Part shown: piece by piece, positions 60,167 through 64,000 of the stretch
Numbering within the stretch: the stretch's first letter is position 1
Layout: each line of letters begins with the position of its first letter
DNA from: an uncultured Chloracidobacterium sp.
GTDB taxonomy: Bacteria > Acidobacteriota > Blastocatellia > Pyrinomonadales > Pyrinomonadaceae
Direction of reading: 5' to 3'
DNA length: 64,000 nucleotides
NCBI GenBank assembly: GCA_936914845.1
Contig: CAKZGE010000006.1
Location: 109,297 to 173,296 of the forward strand
The notes under the pieces: generated by a model
Told to the model about the DNA's origin: nothing
The model's database searches: none
The model's input: the letters and a program-made list of their open reading frames with translations, nothing else
Translations under genes and position numbers: made by a program

Positions 60167-61537
60167 CTAAAAGAATTTGTCGTGCAGCTTTTTGATCACG
60201 GCCGGGGCGGCTTCTTCTTTTACCACAAAGGTCAGGTTAACGCTTGAGGCACCATGCGAGACCAATGAAATGTTTGTATCTTCGATGGTGGAAAATATCT
60301 TGGATGCCATTCCGGTTGACGCCCGCAACCCTTCGCCGACAACGCAGATCACCGAAAAGCCCGATTCGACCTCGACATCGCCGAGTCTTTCTAATTCTGT
60401 CACGATCTGTTCCACAGCCTCCGTATTGTCCAATGTCAATGCTACGGACACCTCGGAAGTAGAGATCACATCGATCACCGTGCGATAGCGGTCAAAGATC
60501 TGAAACAGAGCGCTCATGAACCCATAGCTTCCGAGCATTCGAGCGGATGTGATACGCAAGATGGTGATGTTCTTTTTATGAGCGATGGATTTGATCTTGT
60601 TCGGCGATTCGCCGGAGGCACCAACCACCATTGTGCCCGTCTCCTGCGGCTGAAAGGTGTTGCACACACGGACCGGGATATTGTGGTCAACCGCCGGTTT
60701 GATCGTTTTCGGATGCAGCACCTTCGCCCCGAAATACGCTAATTCCGCCGCCTCTTCGTAGCTTAGCGTCGGAATTGTGCGGGCTGTATCGCAGATCCGC
60801 GGGTCACAGGTCATGACGCCCGTAACATCCGTCCAGATCTGCAGTTCTGTCGCATCGACCGCCGCTGCATAGATCGCCGCCGAATAATCAGAACCGCCGC
60901 GTCCCAACGTAGTGGTTTCTCCGCCCCGGCTGGCACCGATAAATCCGCCCATGACAGGTATTTCGCCGGCGGAGATCGCCGGGACCACCTCCAGCCGGAT
61001 CAATTCTCTTGTGTCTTCCCAGATCGGCTGTGCCGCCCCGTATTCATCGTCCGTAACGATCAAACGCCGTGAATCCATCTGTCGTGCGTTGATGCCCCGC
61101 GAACTTAAAACCTCGGCCAATAGCCGCGATGAAAGCTGTTCGCCGTAGGAAACGACGGCATCTTTTAACATCGATAATGGCAATGACCGTCGCGAAGCCC
61201 GCGTTAAAAGATCCTGCAGTTCTTCCCTTGCAAACTTAAGCTCCCGGGCAAACGGGCCGTTCTCAGGATCCGGCAGGAAATGTTCGGCGATCTCGCGGTG
61301 ACGGTCGAAATGAAAAGCGAGCGAAGCAAAAGCGGCTTCCGGATCTCCCTTTTTGGCTAGGTCAAACGCCGCCAAAAGAGCATCGGTCACCTTTGTCATC
61401 GCAGATACCACCACCGCCGGCCGTCGGTCTATCTGCGACCCGACAATACCCGCCACGCGTTCAAAAGCAGCGACATCGCCAACGGATGTGCCGCCAAATT
61501 TCATCACTATTGGAAAACGATCTGATGTCACAGTCAA
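60167..61537 (-). CDS. lysC: Aspartate kinase (LysC type)
   Basis: Phosphorylates aspartate, the first step to lysine, threonine and methionine. 456 residues: kinase domain with VMKFGGTSVGDVAAFERVA, FIGASRGGETTTLGRGGSDY and DVTGVMTCDPRICDTARTIP, followed by two ACT domains (about 315-456) for feedback by amino acids (ITILRITSARMLGSYGFMSA; SFSVICVVGEGL-like region). The exact start is uncertain: TTG 61537, GTG 61531 and ATG 61504 are all possible, without a clear ribosome site. Confidence 0.93.
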   Translation of the reverse strand: MTVTSDRFPIVMKFGGTSVGDVAAFERVAGIVGSQIDRRPAVVVSAMTKVTDALLAAFDLAKKGDPEAAFASLAFHFDRHREIAEHFLPDPENGPFARELKFAREELQDLLTRASRRSLPLSMLKDAVVSYGEQLSSRLLAEVLSSRGINARQMDSRRLIVTDDEYGAAQPIWEDTRELIRLEVVPAISAGEIPVMGGFIGASRGGETTTLGRGGSDYSAAIYAAAVDATELQIWTDVTGVMTCDPRICDTARTIPTLSYEEAAELAYFGAKVLHPKTIKPAVDHNIPVRVCNTFQPQETGTMVVGASGESPNKIKSIAHKKNITILRITSARMLGSYGFMSALFQIFDRYRTVIDVISTSEVSVALTLDNTEAVEQIVTELERLGDVEVESGFSVICVVGEGLRASTGMASKIFSTIEDTNISLVSHGASSVNLTFVVKEEAAPAVIKKLHDKFF

Positions 61538-61603
61538 TTAAAAGGAAAAGGTTCAACTTTTCTTATACCAATGTCAAGTATTTATGATGGCATAAGAACT
61601 GTT

Positions 61604-62401
61604 TCAGCCGCACAATACCGCACCGCCGTTGATATTTAAGACTTCGCCCGTAATGTGCCGCGACCAATCAGACAACAAAAAGCAGATCGAAAGGGCTACG
61701 TCATCGGCCTCTGCCATGCGGTTCAGGGGAATCGAACGAAGAACACCTTCTCTATATTCAGCATTTTGAAAGACGGTCTGCGACATTGCGGTATCGATCC
61801 AACCGGGAGCAACTGCATTGACCCGGATCTTTGGGCATAGCTCGGTGGCAAGGGCTTTAGTAAAACTGATCTGCCCGCCCTTGGACGCGGCATAATTCGA
61901 AAAATTTGCCTCGCCGCGTTGGCCGGCAGTCGAAGAAACAAGCACGATCGCCGCCGAATCTTGCTTTTTCATTGCCGGAATACATGCTTTTGCTGTCGCC
62001 CACGCAGAGGTCAGGTTGCTATTGATGACCTTGTTCCACAATTCCTCCGACATATCCTCGATCGGAGCTCCTTCCCAAATGCCGGCGTTGCAGACGAGAA
62101 GGTCGATCCGCCCAAATTCTTCAATTGCTCGCGTGGCTAAGCGGCGAGCCTCAACGAGATCTGAAACGTCGGCCTGGACCGCGGCCGCCCGAACCCCTTT
62201 CGCCTCGCAAAGTGCGGCGGTCTCAAGGGCTTCAACGTCGTTTCGCAAATAATTGACTATGACGTTTGCTCCGCCTTCAGCCAAACGCAGAGCGGTCGCC
62301 CGCCCAACACCGCGCGAAGCCCCCGTTACAACAGCCGTCCGTCCTTTGAATAGTTCCGGCGGCAATGCTGCCGCGGCTACGCTTTCGACCATAGAGATCA
62401 C
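61604..62401 (-). CDS. FabG-like short-chain dehydrogenase/reductase
   Basis: Classical SDR of 265 residues, close to 3-oxoacyl-ACP reductases. Cofactor motif TAVVTGASRGVGRATALRLA, NAG in LVCNAGIWEGAPIEDMSEE, active-site Ser in VLVSSTAGQRGEANFSNYAA with YAASKGGQISF, and the ending HITGEVLNINGGA. A fatty acid, polyhydroxybutyrate or sugar-alcohol role cannot be told apart; no fab genes are adjacent. The start is GTG 62401, with an ATG three codons in at 62392 as alternative. It is divergent from the acetyl-CoA synthetase-like gene. Confidence 0.9.
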   Translation of the reverse strand: MISMVESVAAAALPPELFKGRTAVVTGASRGVGRATALRLAEGGANVIVNYLRNDVEALETAALCEAKGVRAAAVQADVSDLVEARRLATRAIEEFGRIDLLVCNAGIWEGAPIEDMSEELWNKVINSNLTSAWATAKACIPAMKKQDSAAIVLVSSTAGQRGEANFSNYAASKGGQISFTKALATELCPKIRVNAVAPGWIDTAMSQTVFQNAEYREGVLRSIPLNRMAEADDVALSICFLLSDWSRHITGEVLNINGGAVLCG

Positions 62402-62507
62402 CGAACCACCCTTTTACGATTTTGCCACGAATTGCAGAGATTTAACGAATATAGGACAATTTTATTTCTTATCTTATTATAAGCGTGTGTCGCCACGTTC
62501 GCTTTTT

Positions 62508-64000
62508 ATGCAGGACACCAATATTTTAGATGAACAGCCAATTGCATGGAGGCCGACGCCGGAGGTCATCGAGCGGGCACAGCTAACGAAATTTATGAAA
62601 CAGGTCGGCGTTTCGACCTGGAACGAACTTTACGAATTTTCGATACGCGATGTCGAAAAATTTACCGAAGAGGTTTTAAAATTTCTCGACATTCGCTTTG
62701 ACCCGCCATATGAAAAGATCCTTGATATCTCGAACGGCATCGAGTTGCCTCAATGGCTCGCCCGGAACGCGGACACTCTTGTCCGCCATGAGAACGAGCG
62801 GAACGCGGACACTCCTGTCCGCAATGAGGGCGAGCGGAACGCGGACACTCCTGTCCGCAATGAGGGCGAAGCCCGAACAACCGCCGCTACCTTCGAAAAC
62901 AAAAAAGACTGGCACTTTAGCTCTGCTTCGTCGCAAGCGGCGATTGCGGACAAGAGTGTCCGCGTTCCTGCAGCCGGCTTAAACATCACCGAAATGTGCC
63001 TCGACCGCTGGCAGACAGACGAAATGAGAGACCGACCGGCGATCATCTGGGAAGGCGAGAGCGGAAAGGAGGAAACTTATTCCTATGCCGAAATGCACCG
63101 ATATGTGGAGCAGGTCGCCGAGAGTTTAAAAAGAGCCGGATTCAAAAAAGGCGACGCGATCGGCATACATCTTCCGATGATCCCGGAAACCGTTAACGTA
63201 CTTCTATCAATAAACCGCATCGGCGCCATCGCGGTGCCTGTTTTTTCGGGTTACGGTGTTGACGCTATCGCCAGCCGCTTGAACGCAGTAGGAGCCAAGG
63301 CTCTCTTTACGGCAGAAAATTTCTCGCGGCGTGGTAAAAGTGTGGATTCGCTTAAAACCGCCATCGAAGCCGTTTCAAATTGTCCGACCATCGAGAAAGT
63401 TTACGTAACGAGCTGCAATAGTGAGGAACTGGATCTCCGCCGCCGCACGGACGATCCGAGATTCTCATCGTTCTATGAACTTTTCGATCCGGCAGAGTTT
63501 GCTCTTCCCGAACCAACCTCCGCCGAAGATCCGCTCATTATTCTCTACACCTCCGGGACGACGGGCAAGCCCAAGGGCATCGCTCATACGCATGCGAGTT
63601 TTCCGATCAAAGCTGCTCAGGACATGGCTTTTGGCACGGATGTGGGCAAAGGCACGCGTATCTCTTGGTACACGGACATCGGCTGGATGATGGGGCCGTG
63701 GCTTATTTACGGAGCGTTGATAAACGGGGCAACGATATGTATTTACGACGGCGCTCCCGATTACCCGACGCCTGATCGCATGTGGGAATTTTGCGCAAAA
63801 CACAAGGTCGAAGTGCTCGGGATCTCACCAACGCTGATCCGCTCGCTGGCTGCAAGCGAAGACGCTCAAACAAGTAAAATATCTTCAAGATCCCCTTCTT
63901 CCAAAGGAGGGGTGGCTGAGCGAAGCGAAGACGCTCAAACAAACGAAATATCTTCAGGCTCCCCTCCTTACAAAGGAGGGGTGGATGAGCGAAGCGAAGA
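62508..64000 (+). CDS. Acetyl-CoA synthetase-like AMP-forming ligase, 3' part beyond window, with in-frame repeat insertions
   Basis: At least 497 residues of an AMP-forming acyl-CoA synthetase of the Acs type, which activates acetate or a related acid. Visible motifs: LPQWLA and GLNITEMCLDRW on either side of an insertion, PAIIWEGESGKEETYSYAEM, LPMIPETVNVLLSINRIGAI and the AMP-binding LYTSGTTGKPKGIAHTH, then SWYTDIGWMMGPWLIYGALI. Between LPQWLA and AGLNIT about 70 extra residues derive from three 36-nt direct repeats and one inverted copy. After SPTLIRSLAAS a 23-codon unit (starting EDAQTSKISS) begins to repeat in tandem to the window edge. The frame stays open throughout, so the product may carry repeat-encoded loops; this is unusual for a metabolic enzyme. 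Confidence 0.88.
   Translation, partial: MQDTNILDEQPIAWRPTPEVIERAQLTKFMKQVGVSTWNELYEFSIRDVEKFTEEVLKFLDIRFDPPYEKILDISNGIELPQWLARNADTLVRHENERNADTPVRNEGERNADTPVRNEGEARTTAATFENKKDWHFSSASSQAAIADKSVRVPAAGLNITEMCLDRWQTDEMRDRPAIIWEGESGKEETYSYAEMHRYVEQVAESLKRAGFKKGDAIGIHLPMIPETVNVLLSINRIGAIAVPVFSGYGVDAIASRLNAVGAKALFTAENFSRRGKSVDSLKTAIEAVSNCPTIEKVYVTSCNSEELDLRRRTDDPRFSSFYELFDPAEFALPEPTSAEDPLIILYTSGTTGKPKGIAHTHASFPIKAAQDMAFGTDVGKGTRISWYTDIGWMMGPWLIYGALINGATICIYDGAPDYPTPDRMWEFCAKHKVEVLGISPTLIRSLAASEDAQTSKISSRSPSSKGGVAERSEDAQTNEISSGSPPYKGGVDERSE
62764..62871 (+). repeat. Three in-frame 36-nt palindromic repeats inside the acetyl-CoA synthetase-like gene
   Basis: Units at 62764-62799, 62800-62835 and 62836-62871 (GGAACGCGGACACTCyTGTC and following) encode RNADTLVRHENE, then RNADTPVRNEGE twice. 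Each holds the perfect hairpin GCGGACA-CTCT/CTCC-TGTCCGC. Confidence 0.9.
62937..62968 (-). repeat. Inverted copy of the 36-nt repeat
   Basis: The reverse complement of 62937-62968 reads GGAACGCGGACACTCTTGTC and so on, matching the three direct copies about 65 nt upstream, and is translated in frame in the opposite sense (around DKSVRVPA). Confidence 0.85.
63856..64000 (+). repeat. In-frame 69-nt tandem repeat, at least two full units
   Basis: Unit starts at 63856, 63925 and 63994; period 69 nt, equal to 23 codons. Each contains a CCCCTCCTT-ACA-AAGGAGGGG-type hairpin (perfect 9-bp arms in the second unit, 63961-63981). The first unit reads EDAQTSKISS then RSPSSKGGVAERS. Confidence 0.88.

Noticed and set aside
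62764..62871. CRISPR-like array of 36-nt repeats
   Set aside because: The units are directly adjacent without spacers, lie inside an open coding frame and contain a hairpin; no cas genes are nearby.

Overview
The window looks like a chromosomal segment of a Gram-negative, free-living bacterium of moderate GC, most plausibly an acidobacterium of the Blastocatellia type. That placement is inference from gene content and style: LPS heptose genes, a PilS/PilR/PilA pilus set, many lipoproteins, a cyanophycin gene pair, heavy use of GGC/GAA/ATC codons, and dispersed short palindromic repeats. No rRNA, phage, classical transposase or CRISPR array is present. Two tRNA genes, both for glutamine (CTG and TTG anticodons), are visible.

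Layout. 1-5.2 kb: a class A penicillin-binding protein (cut by the left edge), an unusual NAD-dependent epimerase-like protein, a heptosyltransferase, GmhB phosphatase and a CHASE3 histidine kinase. 5.4-12.3 kb: type IV pilus module pilS-pilR-pilA with a sigma-54 promoter, followed by a Wzy_C/TPR membrane protein. A four-helix-bundle gene framed by inverted heptamer repeats lies between pilR and pilA. 12.3-18.8 kb: isochorismatase-like hydrolase, thioesterase, tRNA-Gln, smpB, leucyl aminopeptidase, a DUF4344 metallopeptidase lipoprotein, and sucC without sucD. 18.9-25 kb: envelope and secreted proteins of poorly known function, including a tandem pair of AT-richer lipoproteins and a TonB-C protein. 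25-36.2 kb (mostly minus strand): aroF-pheA, an acyltransferase-like membrane protein, DinB-like protein, dnaB, rplI-rpsR-rpsF, pth, rplY, prs, tRNA-Gln, ispE and a CAP-domain protein. 36.4-40.4 kb: metal resistance unit (MerR regulator, P1B ATPase with YHS and CxxC-type domains, exported His-rich CbiX-like protein). 40.4-48.6 kb: isoaspartyl peptidase/asparaginase, M15-like peptidase, Asp-box lipoprotein, SDR/AraC divergent pair, then cphB-cphA (cyanophycinase, cyanophycin synthetase). 48.6-49.2 kb: a repeat-filled intergenic region. 49.2-62.4 kb: Asp-box lipoprotein, TonB-C protein, carB, TPR protein, murB, methyltransferase-AlkA-DUF488 overlapping operon, CDF transporter, aspartate kinase and a FabG-like SDR. 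62.5-64 kb: an acetyl-CoA synthetase-like gene running off the right edge.

The most striking observation is that the acetyl-CoA synthetase-like gene carries two unrelated families of palindromic repeats in frame: three 36-nt (12-codon) copies plus one inverted copy near the N terminus, and a 69-nt (23-codon) tandem unit about 360 codons later. Both sit between conserved motifs and keep the frame open. A diverged relative of the first family occurs between pilA and the next gene. The second striking object is the roughly 0.6 kb block between pilR and pilA: a four-helix-bundle gene flanked by inverted arrays of a TNAAGTC-like heptamer, starting exactly at the pilR stop codon, which looks like a small non-autonomous mobile unit. 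The cphB-cphA pair and the asparaginase some 4 kb away together suggest the cell can make and recycle the Asp-Arg storage polymer cyanophycin; aspartate kinase and carB elsewhere in the window act in linked nitrogen and aspartate metabolism but are not evidence of co-regulation.
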